64,000 nt of DNA from Siphlonurus alternatus (lineage: Eukaryota; Arthropoda; Insecta; Ephemeroptera; Siphlonuridae): contig OX463780.1 in NCBI GenBank assembly GCA_949825025.1, positions 18,821,480 through 18,885,479 of the forward strand, in the 5' to 3' direction. How positions within the stretch are numbered: position 1 is the first letter of the stretch; each line of letters starts with the position of its first letter. Below, in pieces: positions 11,641 to 26,400 of this stretch. The position numbers and the translations under genes were made by a program. The notes below the pieces were generated by a model, which worked only from the letters and a program-made list of their open reading frames with translations, searched no databases and was not told the DNA's origin.

Positions 11641-14257
11641 TGTCGGGCTACTACTCCAATTAATTTTGCGACAGCTTAATGATATCAAGTCACAGCAATA
11701 TATATGGTGTCTGTTGCTGAGCAAGTAATGAAACCAACTAGAGAATAATAACATTATTTATATTTAAAACATTCAATTAAATGTATTTTTATAATATTTT
11801 ATATTTGAATGGTTTTAATTAGTTTTAAATTAGTTATATATAAGATATTTTATAGAATATAATTATAAAAAGGTCATAGGTATACGCTTCATTTTATATA
11901 AATATTACTTTAAAAATGCTATAGGGTATAGAGACAAAAAAATACATATTACATAAAGTTGTCGCTAAAGGTGTAACACGTTTTAATATTAATAATAAAT
12001 TGAACCTAATGGTATAGTTTGATGTATTATTTTTCAATGCAATTAAGTTATGAAACAATTTTATACAAAATTAAGTTGCGATTTCGTTGAGAAGCAATTA
12101 CCAGAAATGTTAAACAATAAGAATTTCTTATACCTGAATCAATCGACTATAAGATATTACTTATGATATTTTCTTTTTATATGATTCAAATTACAATAAA
12201 TGAATGTAACCTGTTGTAAGGTTTGAGTAAATTCTTGGAAAGTACAAAACATATGCTCATTGAAAGTACACATTCCAAACTATGAGACTCACCAAAAAAT
12301 TCAATGTAATGTGGACAAAAAGCAGCATCAAAATCACACAACATTACTACGAGTTGAAACGTGTTTTGCGCTTTACGAAGCACATATAATTTTAATTGGC
12401 CTGAAAACGGAATGACAAATATTTTCACCGTCGTTATTCTTTAGTCTAATGTGTATATAATAAATGGCAGCTCATAAAAATACTAACTTAGTGTGAATTG
12501 AGAGAGTGAATTATGTACCTCAATTGAAAATTAAATCTTTTATTTTATTTAATTAATTTTATGATTAAGTTTAATGAAATTAAAAAAATAACAACTTGAA
12601 TTACATTCTGCTTATTTTAAAATTTATTGATAAAACTCATATAGAGATTTATCATCATGGGGGGGGGGGGGGCAAGGATATAATTTTTTTGAAATAAATA
12701 CTTACAACTCATATAATAAGATTATAAATAATGCCAAAATTAATTAAAGAAAATTAATTTGAACATTAAAGACAACCACATAATTTATTGTTTAGAAAAA
12801 CTATTTTTCTATCAATTTTATTAATTTATTTATTTATATTCCTGAGTTGTTTACGCTGTATAAAGAATGTACACCTCTTGACACGCCAAACGTTACCTAT
12901 GTTTTATTGACGGCGTGTGTGGAAGTGTGTAGGAGAACTGTAACTGCTTGGAGATCCTTATAATTAGCCGTCACAAAATATTTGCGAGTCCACCAACATA
13001 ATATTTGAAATTACAGTGACAGTTTATTATTTTATCAGGAGTAGTAACATTTCAAACGTCCCAAAGTGTCAATTTTTTTTAACATAAGATCTTCAATTTT
13101 AAATCGTTTAACTAATTAAAAAAATATGTATAATTTATTAAAGTTTTTTTCCAGCATCATTTTTTATAATGAATAGATAAAAATCACATACGTCATATGT
13201 CATTATATAATCTTTCAATTTCATTTACACCTTTTAAATAACATTAATCATTTAAAATTTAAAATTATAACACTAATATTCATCATATTTTTTGTAGTAA
13301 TATAATAAAAAAGAAACTTGTATTGATTTATTTAGTTAAAAGTCTCGCGTGATATTGGTTCATTTAAAATACTCTTAAGGTAACTATTTTACTATTTATG
13401 ATACCAGAATAATATTACTGTTAGTCTACTTCAATTAAAACCAATTGTTTAGATCAAAGATAGTTCAAATCTGCGTATCCAAATGATAGCGTGTGTTCAT
13501 ACTACTTGGCAAGTAAAGACTTAGATTAAATTAAACTACAGAGAGAGGGGGGGAGGGCTAGTAGTGACATGCAATTAAAGAGATGATGTCTGATTTTAAT
13601 CTTTTCATTACTACAACAACGAAAAAAATAAATGTCTTTTTTTTTTTAGTTTATTTTATCATATATAATTTATAAAATATAGTTTGTTTTTTTTTTTACT
13701 AACATGCAATAGTTTTTGAACAACAACAAAAAAATTTGAATAAAAATATCAAAGTTGTTATATAACTTAATTTAAAAACTATACATAAATGTAATATGAA
13801 GCAGCCAGCATCAGGAAATTATGATTGACAAGTAATACGTGTCAAAAGTAACACGTCTTTATAATTTTATTACAAGGCTATTTTCATGTTTTACATGTTA
13901 ACACAATTTACATGATGGATTACTCAGTAAATTGCATTTTTATAATCAATATTTTTATAATGGTACTAAATTGTTCAATAAACGAATAAACTATATAAAT
14001 GTAAAATTAATAATAATATTATTAAATAAATAGAAAAAACTTTTCAGTACTCTGTACTTAAACACGACAACAATTAATAAAGTTGCCTTTTACTTATTAG
14101 CAGTTTCAAGTGACCGATTAATTTGCAATTTTGTCAAAAATAGAAAATTTAGCGACCCAAAAAATGAAGATTCATCATAGAGTAAATAGCAACGCCCCCA
14201 ACAGTCAGGGGAGTATAATATTCGTCCTGTCCATAGGTGTATTGCAGAGTTAGACAT
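11641..14257. other. AT-rich stretch
   Basis: A G run of 14 (12659-12672) is the only sharp feature. A short GC-richer patch at 12840-12970 carries GTACACCTCTTGACACGCC, and ACGTCCCAAAGTGTC occurs near 13056. I see no gene. Confidence 0.6.
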
Positions 14258-14330
14258 ACACCCAATTGCATAGATGTAGTCTAACGTTAGGCCTGGCTTA
14301 AAGTTAGATCTCGTCTATGCAATTGGGTGT
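14258..14330. repeat. 73-bp inverted repeat
   Basis: The left arm starts ACACCCAATTGCATAGA and the right arm ends TCTATGCAATTGGGTGT. The arms are 28 bp with about 25 matches, around an 18-bp spacer containing TTAGGCCTGGCTTAA. This is the form of a very short MITE or transposon remnant. Confidence 0.9.
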
Positions 14331-17079
14331 AATTAATGTATAATTAATGTATTTAAATCATAAAAAGTGGGTCATGAGAGTGATTGTTGATGAGTGCAGT
14401 CCATATTATTCAGTTGCATATAATATATATTATATTATTAGTTCCACTAAATTCGACTGTGCTTGTACATTGATGTGTTGAATTAAAAATACAGTGATCC
14501 GTAATGATTAACAGATAATATAGCAATAAATTTTAAGAGGAAAGAGATTTTTTTTTTTTTTTTTTTTACTTTCAATATTTTATACAGTTTAACTTCCTTA
14601 TATCCATAACTACGAGAGGATAAATTGTGCAAACTCAGAATTTTAAATTAAATGTCTATATTATTTTAAAGGAAAAAATAAATATTAAATACTTATTTTA
14701 CATAATTCAATTTTTTTTTAATTTTACACATAAGGTAATTATGAGCTTATTCCTGTTTAGCAAGAATTAAACGCACATACGTAATTATTTTAACGGTATA
14801 ACTGTATGAAATATTCTTGCTTAAATATAGACATTTTAAAAAAATATATATAATTTCTTCTTTACTTGAAATACATGTTATTAATTATGTTAATGAACAT
14901 GCTTGAATAAATTTATCACAATAATTCTTCAGAATATACCCAACAACAAGCTTGAAAATAATCAAGTCTCATATAATATTATATACATTATGAGTAATGA
15001 TGACGTTATAAAAAAAATAAGAATCCAAATATATTTAGTACTTACAATTAGTGTCATTAAAAAAATTTCAATGACTTATTTTTTTAACATCATTATATAT
15101 GTGTTAACGAGGTTTATTTTTTTTTATTAAAAATATATTTTTATCTTCATAAATGGATTTTTTTCCCTCTCTCTTTATTGAAGTAATGATTGCTTTCAAT
15201 TTGTTCGCCATCGTAAATTTTTCTTCTTCCAGAGGGTTGTTTATGAGAACATTGGAGCTTTAAATCACACGATCGGGACAACACCAAACCTTCGTTTTTC
15301 CTCCACTCTGTCACCGTGGATTCCAGATTTTATTAAGCTACTTAGACAACGAACACAAGTTACACTTTTTTTCATTACATTTTTTTTTAACTTGTTCGAA
15401 GCTTCTTGATATTATATCTTTCATCGGTCGTAAAAAATTTGAACAGCTTTTTTTTCTTTTTGCATTGAAATTTTCTTATTTTTTTTTCTCTCTCTAGAGG
15501 TTCATAAGTAATTTTTGAAAGTCTCTTGCGAGCTAGCAATCATCATGCACTTTCTCACCTTCTCTTTTATCTTGTCAAGATGCAAATCTATTATACCTTG
15601 CTGTGACTTCACTCTGATCAACCCTTCTCTTGGTTAAACTTGATCTCATGTACAGTTATTTTTTTCTGACAAATTTTACATCAATATCTATAGTCAACAT
15701 TTGAGAGACTTAAGTTTTTTTCCCACATTTCGGTCACGGGCAGTCTATTTTGGATTCCAATACCTGCATGCCCTTTCTCTGGTCCATCTGCTTTATTTTA
15801 GTTTTACCATGCATCGATTAAAAATTACATATAACCAAATTGTACACTGAAAAATTAATATGCTTGAAAAATATATTACTTTCTACATCTTTTATATGAT
15901 ATATTAGTAATATTTAACTAATATATTTTCCAATCTTTTAAATGTATTTATAATTTTCTTTCAGTGTATTTATAAGTTAATTGAATATTTTGCTACATTA
16001 TTATCTATACTAACAATGTGTTTCTATAATTAGTTGTTCACTGCAGTGAGAAATAAAGGATCATGTCACTCGTATCGTATATAATTAAATTTAATTAAAA
16101 CATAAAACGTATTGTATAATATTAAACATGGTTTTCAACTTAGTATTATATCATAATATAGTATTATGTTAATGCGATAATATTATACTAGTATAATAGA
16201 AATAAAATGTATATTTTATTAACAATACTATATGATAAATATAATATAGTACTTAAATAATACGTTTCATTACTATAAAACAAAAGAGTATTCAAAATAA
16301 TTTAGTATTAAATTTTCATCATGTAAGAATTAAGTTCATTTTGATAAAACGACTATTGATTTTAGCATTAGAGGTAAAAGGGGGCCTTGAACTCTGTTAG
16401 AATAATTGCAGCATCAGTTTATATTGATGAACGAAAAATGGGGGAGCTGTCACTTTCAATCTGGAGGGGTTTCAAGATATTGATCTTCATTTTAAACACT
16501 ACAGTCAGAGTAACAATCATAACTACCGGAAGGTACATTTTACTTGTATTAAGAATTATATTATAATACTTATTGTCATGACATAAGTTTCAAAATTTTC
16601 AAGTTGGAATTAAAGTCAAATTAATTTAATATTTCTACAGAAAACAACCGAAATCAAATCCCCTCTCTCCTCTACCTTTCTAAAATGTCATTTAATTTAT
16701 TTTGAAATTAAATTTTTATATAAGTAATGGACGTACTTCAAATTTCAAACCTTTATTTGATTTATTTTTTAATTTGAACAATTAGTGAGATCACCTCTAA
16801 CTATATAATTTCAGTGAAATCTATCCTTTAGTGTATTTTATCATACTATAGAAAATTACATCGATTTATATATTTCATACTTCTCTGCAAAGTTCAAATA
16901 TTAAATAATAAATTATAAGACAAGATTTTTTTTTTACTTCCGGCTACTTCCGGTTGCGAACTTTTCATTTATTCAGCTAAAATCGATACTTTGGCTACAA
17001 AGTGTACAAACTGCTCGCTTTAGGCCTGTGCAAAAAGTTTCGCGACTTGTCCGTAGAGAATAATAATAAAAAAAAAGAA
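14331..17079. other. AT-rich stretch
   Basis: A T run of about 21 lies at 14548-14568. Palindromic AT-rich words are dense at 16140-16270. No gene or recognisable element. Confidence 0.6.
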
Positions 17080-17260
17080 ATGAAGAGCAGCCAGCGGGAA
17101 GAGTCAAGCCGACTGACTTAATTACTTGGCGATCTTTCCTCTCGCATTTACCCTAATGAGAGCTCCTCAAGTTAATGGTATCGGGGGAGTAGAGGAGAAA
17201 GGGTGGTAGTAAGGGTAATTCCTTCCTCAATACCCTCAACTTACTGCTGCATCACCACCC
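17080..17260. promoter_or_regulatory. GC-richer island with homeodomain-like words
   Basis: The block contains several TAAT/ATTA cores (TTAATTAC, CCTAATGAG, AGTTAATGG) inside less AT-rich sequence, flanked by very AT-rich DNA. A cluster of homeodomain-type sites in a composition island is compatible with a conserved non-coding element. In an AT-rich genome such cores also arise by chance, so the call is weak. Confidence 0.2.
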
Positions 17261-17619
17261 ACAAACTTTCAAGTATACTAATAAACTACATTAACATTAT
17301 TAATAATAATGTTTCTAAAGGGCTAAACTTTTCATTATATGAATAAATCAATAGCTTTTTAACCATATATTATTAACCAATTATTATAATAATAATAATA
17401 ATCTTAAAATTCTATTTAATAATATTTATTATATTAAATTTCTTTTTATACTAATTAGTTTTTAAATTTTTTAAAAAAAAATATGACATCATTGTTATTC
17501 TTCCTTTCTTTTATTTAATTACATGACAAGTAAATGAATTTGATTTTGACATTAAAATTTAAATTTCTTGTTTGTCAACTTTTATAATAAGTTTCGGTAG
17601 AGAGAATTATTATATATAT

Positions 17620-17621
<2 letters not shown>
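17261..17621. other. AT-rich stretch
   Basis: Includes short AAT/ATA trinucleotide runs near 17386-17402. Nothing else seen. Confidence 0.6.

Positions 17622-17699
<78 letters not shown>
17622..17699. repeat. (GA)n microsatellite, about 39 units
   Basis: Uninterrupted AG/GA tract. Arg-Glu and Leu-Ser frames on the two strands are artefacts. It borders a GC-richer block on its right. Confidence 0.98.
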
Positions 17700-17704
<5 letters not shown>

Positions 17705-17860
17705 GTGATCGATTTGTCATCCTCGTCACGTCTGTAAGAAATCTGAGACAATGGCTCAGCTCGGCGCAGGTCCAGCAAGCAAATTCATCTCTGCAGGGAG
17801 GCTGCAGGCAAGAAGATAGATTGTAGGTGACACACCCTGAAACCAGGGTCAACTTGATAT
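17700..17860. promoter_or_regulatory. GC-richer island adjoining a (GA)n tract
   Basis: Words such as GCTCAGCTCGGCGCAGG and CTGCAGGGAGGCTGCAGG mark a composition island. GCAAGCAA lies at 17775-17782. It is arranged like the islands next to the tracts at 9955, 11373 and 52394. Regulatory role inferred only. Confidence 0.22.
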
Positions 17861-18900
17861 AATCTACCTATAATCTACCTATACCAAAATCCAAAGATAT
17901 AGTCTAATTTAAAACTAGATTTTATAATAAGATTTTTTTTTATTTTTATAAAAGATATACATTCATTGGATCATTCAATTTAACTGGCAATGGACCAAAA
18001 AGATGCTACAAAAGATCCAGTTGCCTATACTTATATATATAAGAAGGAAAAGAGGATAGAATTTGATAGGTTTAAGGTTTGTAATTCACGTCATGTATGT
18101 GTGTGTGTTTCTTAAATATATGACTAGATCAATCAATAAAATTTTACGATTATTGTATTAAATAAAAATAAATTTGAAAGTATAGAAAATATATTAGTAT
18201 TATACTTATTGTGTGAATTGGTATAATACGATTAAATTGTTATAGTTATTACTATTTAAAACTTTATTCACAATTTTATTTTTGTAATTAAGTTGTATAT
18301 AATTATATTGTACAGTATTCTGAATAACATTTATTTCTTTGAACTTTGATAGTAAATAATACAATGCTCTCTTGTATATAATAGCGTATATATAAGAATG
18401 TTGTTTGGATTTGAAAGGATGTGCTAATCCTCCAATTTTATTAACACTTTTGCTATTGTCATAAGACATCAAAAATCTAAAAAGGTCTTCTGTAAACTTT
18501 TTTTTCTTAAATTACTTTGAATATTTTAGCAGTTTTACTACAGCTGCTCTGTGATTAAATAAATTTCTCATCATTCAAAATCGATCTTATTTATGCAGGC
18601 CATTATCATTCCTCTCATGCTTCTTAGCAAATCTTACCACACAGTCAGAATAGAATTCATTCAGGTTTACTTTCTTAGTGCGTTCAAACACAATGTGACA
18701 GCTTAATTAAAGCTATTTCTACTAGCTCAAGGTATTATTATACATCATACGAGCTGCTATTTTACAAAACAAGCTTAGATTATCTTGAAACAATCAAAGA
18801 GGGCTGAGAGAATACTAATAAGCTTATATAACTATTGCTAATTTGCGTCTTCATCAATTGAAATTATTAGAACTGCGTGCAAATATGTATAGAATTATAC
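17861..18900. other. AT-rich stretch
   Basis: No gene or element recognised. Confidence 0.6.
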
Positions 18901-19056
18901 TATACTACAGTAAAACAAATCTAAGTTTACGCCTGACATGGCTAGACTATACGTCTAGACCGACTGGCGCCCCCTATCTTAGCCATGTTATGACTTCCAA
19001 GATGGCCGCCGCGCGTAATCGAATCCACACGTAAACTAAGATCTGTTATACTGTAT
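18901..19056. mobile_element. Small inverted-repeat element (MITE), about 156 bp
   Basis: The left end (TATACTACAG...ATCTAAGTTTACG) and the right end (CGTAAACTAAGATCTGTTATACTG) are imperfect inverted repeats of about 30 bp. A second inner pair, CATGGCTA/TAGCCATG, lies around a GC-rich interior (GACTGGCGCCCCCTATC, CAAGATGGCCGCCGCG). The outer inverted repeat, GC-rich centre and AT-rich flanks suggest a non-autonomous DNA element. Target duplication not identified. Confidence 0.65.
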
Positions 19057-22000
19057 AAACTATAAAGCATAATAATTATATAGCATATTCTGTAAAATAA
19101 TTTTAATCAGCTTTTAAACAGAGATAGAAAGTAAGATATGCCGGTAATGTCATAGGAAGAAGCGTTAGGAAGTTTAAAAAATCTGTAAAATTTAATGTCT
19201 TTTTTTATATTAATTATTCTTGTGACTCCACAATTCAATGCATATTTGGGAATATTTTCAAATTTTCAACACCAAATATTATTTTATTTAATATTCAGTA
19301 AACTTATGATTTTTTCACTATAATACATATTATACAGTACATAATAATATACAATATTATGATACTTAATGCATTTTATCCCAGAATTGAGTTTATTTTG
19401 ATTTTTTTGCATGTTTTTTTTTTATTTCTAATATAATAATGTAATTGAAATATGAAGTATCAAATTGTATTGGTTTGAAGCAACAATAAGACTTTACTTT
19501 AAGTAAGTAATTTATTTTGTTCCGCATTATTAGTTTCATTTCGATACTAGTAATCAAATGATTTAATCAAACATTTTTTTTGTTTTAATATAAAGCAGTA
19601 AAACATAAAAAGAATATTATAGCAGTCCTTATCAACGCCCATTAATGACAGTGCAGTACTAGAGGCAATCTTGCAGATCGCACTCACATGCAGTAGTGAG
19701 CAGATCCAATTAAGCTGTGGCTGATAGCACCACGACATTAACGACTGTGGAGCACGAGGCCTCGTCCTGCACATATGGGGAATCAAATTGTAAATAAAAA
19801 GTACACATCATGAGAAAAGACATAAAATTAGTGAATATTGATCGCAGCTTGTCTCTTCTTGTTATTGATGTTCTATGACGTCATGTGAGCGTTCAAGCAC
19901 AAAATTGGCACTTATAACAAAATGTATGATATATAATAAAATTTCTTAGCAAATTTCATCCTCATTATTTTTTGAGCTTATATAACTTTTAATGAAACAT
20001 AAAGTTATATTTTTTCAACTAACATATTAACATCTAGAGGCAGTATTTGTGATTTTATTTCAACTACAATAAAAACTGTATCATATTCCTCCTAATGATC
20101 AAATCTTAACTTTTTTTTAAGGTTTGAAGTTCATAATCCAAAATCTAGAAATAAAAAAACTCTACTTAATTATTACTTCCAAACATTTTAAAAATGTGTC
20201 TGACAGGTTAAAAATTAGTTCGAAGTTAATAGTTATTATACAAAGTGCTTTATAATTACGTTTATTATTTTTTATATTTTAAGTGCTTTAATTAATTTGT
20301 GATAAGATTTAAGTATCAAAGAATCCTATTAAAATTCACATATGAGCCATTAACTCGTAACAATATTAATATATAATTTAATTTGGTATGAACTTAAACT
20401 GTCAAATTAATTAATAATCTCCCGTTTCTGTCACAATTAATCCAGACTGAGCATACGTGTAATTTGAACCGAATAACTCCATTATATATATATATAACGA
20501 GATGGCATATGATACGAATCATCGTGCTTTGTGTTCCGACGTAGATTCCAAATCTTGATTCAATTACGTAAATAAGTACGATTTAATTTTAATGAAATTT
20601 TAGTTAGAATTGTTTCCTAGATCTCTTTGTGATATTTTTTATTTCTTGTTTCTTTTTTTTTAACATTTTAATTAAAACATTGAGAATATTATGAGTTAGA
20701 TACAAAGATATAATAATTATGTCAACCAATTTTTCGTATTTTTAGTTACTATATTCATATTATTAATATTTAGTCATTTTTATTCCATCTAAAGATTCAT
20801 GTTATTAATTAAATATATTTGTAAAACAAAATGAGAACAGAAGTTGTTGTTTTAAGTTTATTTTATTTTGAGATCAATTTAAACAAATAATCGAAAGTTG
20901 AAACCAATATAAAATTATAATATTTCATTTGCGAATATATACTAATATGTATAAAAATAGATTCTGATGCTACTGAAAGTTTCGAAATTTTATGTATTCG
21001 TCTAATATTTATAATAAAGTTATGTATAAATATAATGTTAATTGTAAATGTTATAATTATAATAACTTTTTTTTTTAAATTTAACATTTTATAAATTTTT
21101 CATTTGGTCATGAACAGCAGAAAAACGTGCGTTGGCATCACGATGTTAAAATTTCGTTAGGACTTATACCTCAGGCCGATCTCTGCACCAGACACATTAA
21201 TACAAAAGTTTGACATCGAGCTGCCGACATCACCTCCGGGTCAGTAAACTCTAAACAAAGTTTACATAATTTCACGTATTTATAATCACATGCAAATTAA
21301 CAATGCTAATGGAAGATCAGAGATAAAAACACATTATATAAATGTGTCTAATTAAGTCAATCAGATAGGATTTTTACTAAGTAAGCAATTATTTTGTATC
21401 ATGTTAAATATAGTTTATTATCATTGGAGTGATCAAAATATTTACGGAACTCTAAATGTAAGATTATCCCACCATAATAGCTGCATGGGAAGGGGTTTTA
21501 ATAAATTAAGGTTTTGGATATATGTTTTTTATTTATAATTATATTGCTAGTTCATAGTCAGTAGGGCTTTTTGGATTTAGCAACCATGTTAGGTGCAATT
21601 TCTTAAGTACTGTCGTAAGTGTTACATTTTGTTCCTATCCTTTTCAATCCATGTCTAATTTATATAATGTAGGATATTAAGGAACAAAACATCGCATCAG
21701 AGGAGCGACACTATTCAAAATCTCAAAAGAGCTCTGCATTAATCGCACCATAAAAGTTACGAATTCTGAATTAGTTCAACTGCAAAACATATCCTAAAGA
21801 AATTGCTTCCTAAGCCAATAGACAAGAGTAACAAATAAAACAAAGAATTCAGATCTGGATTTGACAACTTGCGGCTACATTGTGTGTTCAGACTTTCAAT
21901 AGTTGCTTTTATGATGACGATTTCAATAATTTAACCAAAACTATATGAGACTTATGATACTTGAAATTGAAAAAAGAGCTTCCAACAAAATTTTATTATA

Positions 22001-22480
22001 ATTGCGAAACAATATTACAGGAGCTAGGGCAAACAAGATTATTGATAAAAAATGGAGTTAACAATTTAATTTTAATTTAATTTCCTCCAAGATGAACATG
22101 AAATTATTTGATAAAGTACCTCACAGTCGTGTATAACCTTGTTCAATTAAAAAATAGATAACGTATTATTTATTTTCTCTTTTGTCTGTGTATACATATA
22201 TATATAAATTCCTACCTTTTTTCCTCATTATTAAGAAAAAAATACAACAAACTTCTTAAAATTATATTTTTCAACATTATTTCATGCCCCATGGGGGACA
22301 AAAAAAAATAGAGTTTCTTATGTTTCATCAAATAATATATAAAAATTGATTTTTTGTATTTGAGTCATTATTTTTTTTACACAATATTATTTTTATTGTT
22401 TGTGAAATATCTATATAAAAAATCAACAAAAATCTTACCAGCGATGAAAATTTTTGATTCTTTTCTTTTTCTCCGTTCCT
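19057..22480. other. AT-rich stretch of 3.4 kb
   Basis: Mostly featureless AT-rich DNA. A GC-richer patch at about 19620-19890 includes TGACGTCA (19876-19883), and a smaller one lies at about 21120-21250. No coding signal. Confidence 0.6.
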
Positions 22481-23240
22481 TGCGGCTGACCAAACGTGAC
22501 GATCTTGGATAAAAGTCCATCAAGACTTTGCCTGAAGGGACTTGCAGCCCGTCATGCTGATGCAAGCAGAGACGCGGTGAAAACCAGCCAAGAGGGTGAC
22601 AAACGCAGAAAAAAAGGGAGAGAAAGAAATAGTGGATTTTTCTTTCTGGTTAAGCATCAAGAGGCATCTTGATTGGGTCACAAACAAACACATATAAAAA
22701 TATTCTTTGCTTGCTTCGCGCGTGTGCGTCTTTTTATAAGTGCATTCAATTTTATTTATACAAGAAAATATGAAAAAATAAAAAGTCATGGGATTTTTAA
22801 AAAAAAATGAATAAGGAAGAATAAAAAATAAATATATATAGAAAAAGCAAACATGCATCAACCCTGTGAAAGATATGGATAAAAACAAGATATGAGCGAT
22901 AAGATATGAGAGAGAGGGGAGAGAGAGAGAGATTGTTATCGTAGTTAAGTTTCAACAGCCTGCTCATCCCCCCTCTTCCTCTCATTTTGCCTATATTGAA
23001 TGTAAGGTTGGTTGTCTACCTACTATATACTTTCAGGGGTAAAGCCAAGGTAAAGCAAGCAAGCTCTCGTAACGACGTGTTTGAGAAAGAAGCTCTGGCG
23101 GCAAGCAAGCAACTAACTCTACTCTGCTGTTGCCGTGTTTGTCAAGGGAAAAAAAAAATCTAGAGCAGAAAGACGGCGGTAAAATGCGAAGGAGGAGGCG
23201 GCATCGAGCAAGCTCTGTCGACTGTAAGCGACTGAATCAA
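22480..23240. other. Two GC-richer patches with short GA tracts
   Basis: Patches at about 22470-22700 and 22970-23240 flank an AT-rich segment. An imperfect GA tract lies at 22909-22933. GCAAGCAA or its complement occurs at 22707, 23055 and 23101. A 122-codon minus-strand frame (22520-22888) is Phe/Tyr/Ser-rich low-complexity sequence and is not believed. Candidate regulatory DNA at best. Confidence 0.3.
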
Positions 23241-23794
23241 CATCAGGCAACATAGATAAGGATGTAGACATGACTTTTTCAGTGAAGAGAAAAATAAAAA
23301 AAAATACTTCTTCTTTAAACAGCATCACCTTACCTGCCTAGATGTGGTGTACCTAAATTAAACCTAGCAAACAATCTTCAATACACTTGACTAGATAAAA
23401 AAGTAACGTCTTCTTTTCTTGTAATTTTTTTTTTTTACATGTATCATGTACAATGAAGACAGTATAATGTTTTCTTTACAATCTTTTATACATATTAAAA
23501 CCTTAAGTTGTTATATCATAGTAAATGTTGCAGCATTTCCAAGTAGTATAATTACACTTCAAAACTACTTACTATAATAAAAAATATGCTATTTTCTTTA
23601 ACAATAAAACTGTTTGTACGACTCACATTATATTTTTTTTTCTGCATTTAAAAAAACTTTCTTTTTGCTTTGTTTTAATGTTTACGCTTGCCTATATAAA
23701 TATAACGTGATAATAATATTTGTATTACATTATTCATTTAGAGTATTGTGTGAAGGAATTGGTTGGAGTAAAATATATTGTGTTCATAATTTAG
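23241..23794. other. AT-rich stretch
   Basis: Nothing recognisable. Confidence 0.6.
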
Positions 23795-23935
23795 TTCACG
23801 ACCAAGCATTAGCTGAGGAAACCGTGGAAACCTCAGTCACGATAGAACAAAACAAATCCACAGAAAAGTGCAAGGAGAGTGATTTTATCCCTGGAAGAAA
23901 GTAGCTGCACCATTTTTAATGGTCACCAATCAATG
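23795..23935 (-). mobile_element. Decayed 5S-type SINE, second copy
   Basis: Contains the exact hairpin core with arms CTGAGG (23813-23818) and CCTCAG (23831-23836) around AAACCGTGGAAA. Further blocks, GTGCAA...TGATTTTA...CC and then TGGTCACCAATC, follow in the same order as in the minus-strand SINE at 62815-63160. The 5S-like promoter end is not recognisable beyond GGTCACC. A 96-codon plus-strand frame reads through it and is not a gene. Confidence 0.5.
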
Positions 23936-26400
23936 AACAATCAATTTCTATTATGCTTAACTACTGTGATCTATAACTGTATTGAATGTTGCTTCTATAT
24001 ATCTTTCTTTTAATCATGCTTTAATATAATTAGATCTACCTTAATTTTATATTTATAACCGTTTATCCATCTCATCAGATCTCTCGTAATCAAATAATCA
24101 AATTAATTTAATTAAAATTGACATGAATCAAAATTAGAGCATGTGTATGTTTGAAAAAGTCAACATTTATAAATCAAATTACATTAATTTGATTGTACAC
24201 ACAAAGTAAGAGATTTTCGTGTGCGTAAACTTTCAGTAATGTCTGTTGACTCATTATACAGAACATTTGTTGGAACTAGTCTCAGTTTGAGTGATTACTT
24301 TGAAACAAAATTAATTAATGACATATTACATACTTACATTACACGCTCAAAAGAGAACTATTTAATAAAAAAAAACACTTGAAATTTTAAAATTTGTGAA
24401 AAATATATTATGATTTAAATTGTGTATTTTTTTATATGTATATAAATGTAGAACTAGACGTCAAAATATAATTTATTATTGAAAATTCACATCTTAAAAC
24501 TCAATTAATTCTTTAATTTAAAGAAATATAAGAAAAAAAATATAGAAATAAGAAGAGAAGTATGGAATGAGAGTTGTACGCTCCAACACTTATGATGTTT
24601 ATTATAATGATGTGATAAGATTGCGATCAACGGCTGACAATGATTGATTGATGACGATGTGACAATGCAAAAGGACGGGGTGGGGGGGGGGGGGATCTGA
24701 TCAAGGATGGTGAAGAGTCAAGTCAGTCAGTCGAACCAATATAATAACTCCATCCCCTTGTTTATAAAATATAATTTGCTTCACTGCATATGCAATGTAA
24801 TATTTATTATGTTTGCCGATTAATGCAGGATTAATGATGGATTAACTCATTTATTTACTGCACAATCTGCGTCAAAAAAATTAGACACTGCAAACAAAAT
24901 TTTGTTTGGCTATATGACATCATAAAGTTAGTAGTGAACCTGGTGGTAACAGCTGGAACTACGTGCGTCTAGCGAGGATAGATTAACTGTAGAAATTTTT
25001 AAAATCATATTGAATGCTCTGTCATCAGTCACAGTATAATTTTACAGAAATGACAACACCATAATTAGTTGTCAAATATTTTAGGATTTATATAAAAAAT
25101 AATTCAACTTCGTAAGTGATGTACTTCATATAAATTTTATTGTTTTTGTGATTCTCCCGATGCTATAGGTATTGCCGTATCCTTGGCAGAATCAGCCTAA
25201 ATTTCAGCGATCAGCGTCATCTTTTGATCCTTTATGTACTCCATAACCTTTGTGTTTTAATTGTAGAGGACTTGATAGTGTAATGTTTGATTAAATTAAG
25301 TCGTGTTTTTTATATATTTTGTTACGAGACTTACGAGGAAAGAAAATATTTAAGAGATTTTTAACAACTAGAGTTCATTCTTTTTTTTTTTAATCCAACC
25401 ATTGCTTATTTTTACATTGATGCATTTTTATTTTTACAATGCAACGTCTGCTTGATAATTTTTCTTTCATTATCTGGGAGTTTGATACAAAAAGATAATG
25501 TAAATTGTCATCTCAGAATGCAAGTCAGATAACTACGCAAAAAATATATTGTAAATTTATGAATCTTAAATTCTACTTGTAGCATAAGTCATTATTATTT
25601 GATTTTTTTAATATAAATATATATAAATTTAAGTAAAAGTATAGGATGAGAAGCTGTAATTATGTTCTAGAAAAAAGCAGCAATAAAAAATATTGAAATT
25701 TAATGGAATAAAATATTTTTGTATAAAAAAATAAAGAACTTTTTATGGAATCAATAAAATAGCAATAATTTCTAGTAATATTAACAAAATAATAGATATG
25801 AATAATATATATTTATGAATATTATTAAAGAGTTGAAAATATCATATAAGAAAATTACAGGAAATACTATAAGAAATTACAGCTTTCTATATAGCTCTTA
25901 TCTTTATACATGCATAACATAAAAAGATGAAATTTTGTGCGAAGTAAATTTGTTTTACTACTGCTGCTAACACGCATGTAAAACATGAATTAAGGGGGGG
26001 GGGGGAAATCAGCAGTCGGTACTTCAATCATATGGTCTTAGCTGACACCATTAATTGTTACACGGAAAAAAATTATTGTGTGAAATTTATAGCTAAAGGA
26101 AAATTATTAGTATACATACAGTATGGTCAACTAATATCAAAATTGTATAAACGTCTTCAGGAACTAATTAATAAATTTAATATGTATGGATTTATAAATT
26201 TTTTAAAAGTTGAAATGCAAATCACAAGTTATGTTTAATCATAATTCAAAATTAATTTATTTTAAAAAATGACCGCAACCATTTGAAATAATAGTGTTTT
26301 CAATCATTAAGAAATGAAAGATTCATCTAGAAATGTATGCACTTTGAAAGAATTGTTGAAATTAACGAATTTTAAGTTGTTGTTTTTTTTCCTCCCTTTT
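23936..26400. other. AT-rich stretch
   Basis: Two G runs (about 24681-24694 and 25995-26006) are the only sharp features. No gene. Confidence 0.6.

Noticed and set aside
17572..17852. Open frames on both strands across the (GA)n tract
   Set aside because: They are Arg-Glu and Leu-Ser translations of the microsatellite with short random ends.
22520..22888. 122-codon minus-strand protein
   Set aside because: Phe/Tyr/Ser-rich low-complexity product of AT-rich sequence and A runs; no domain.
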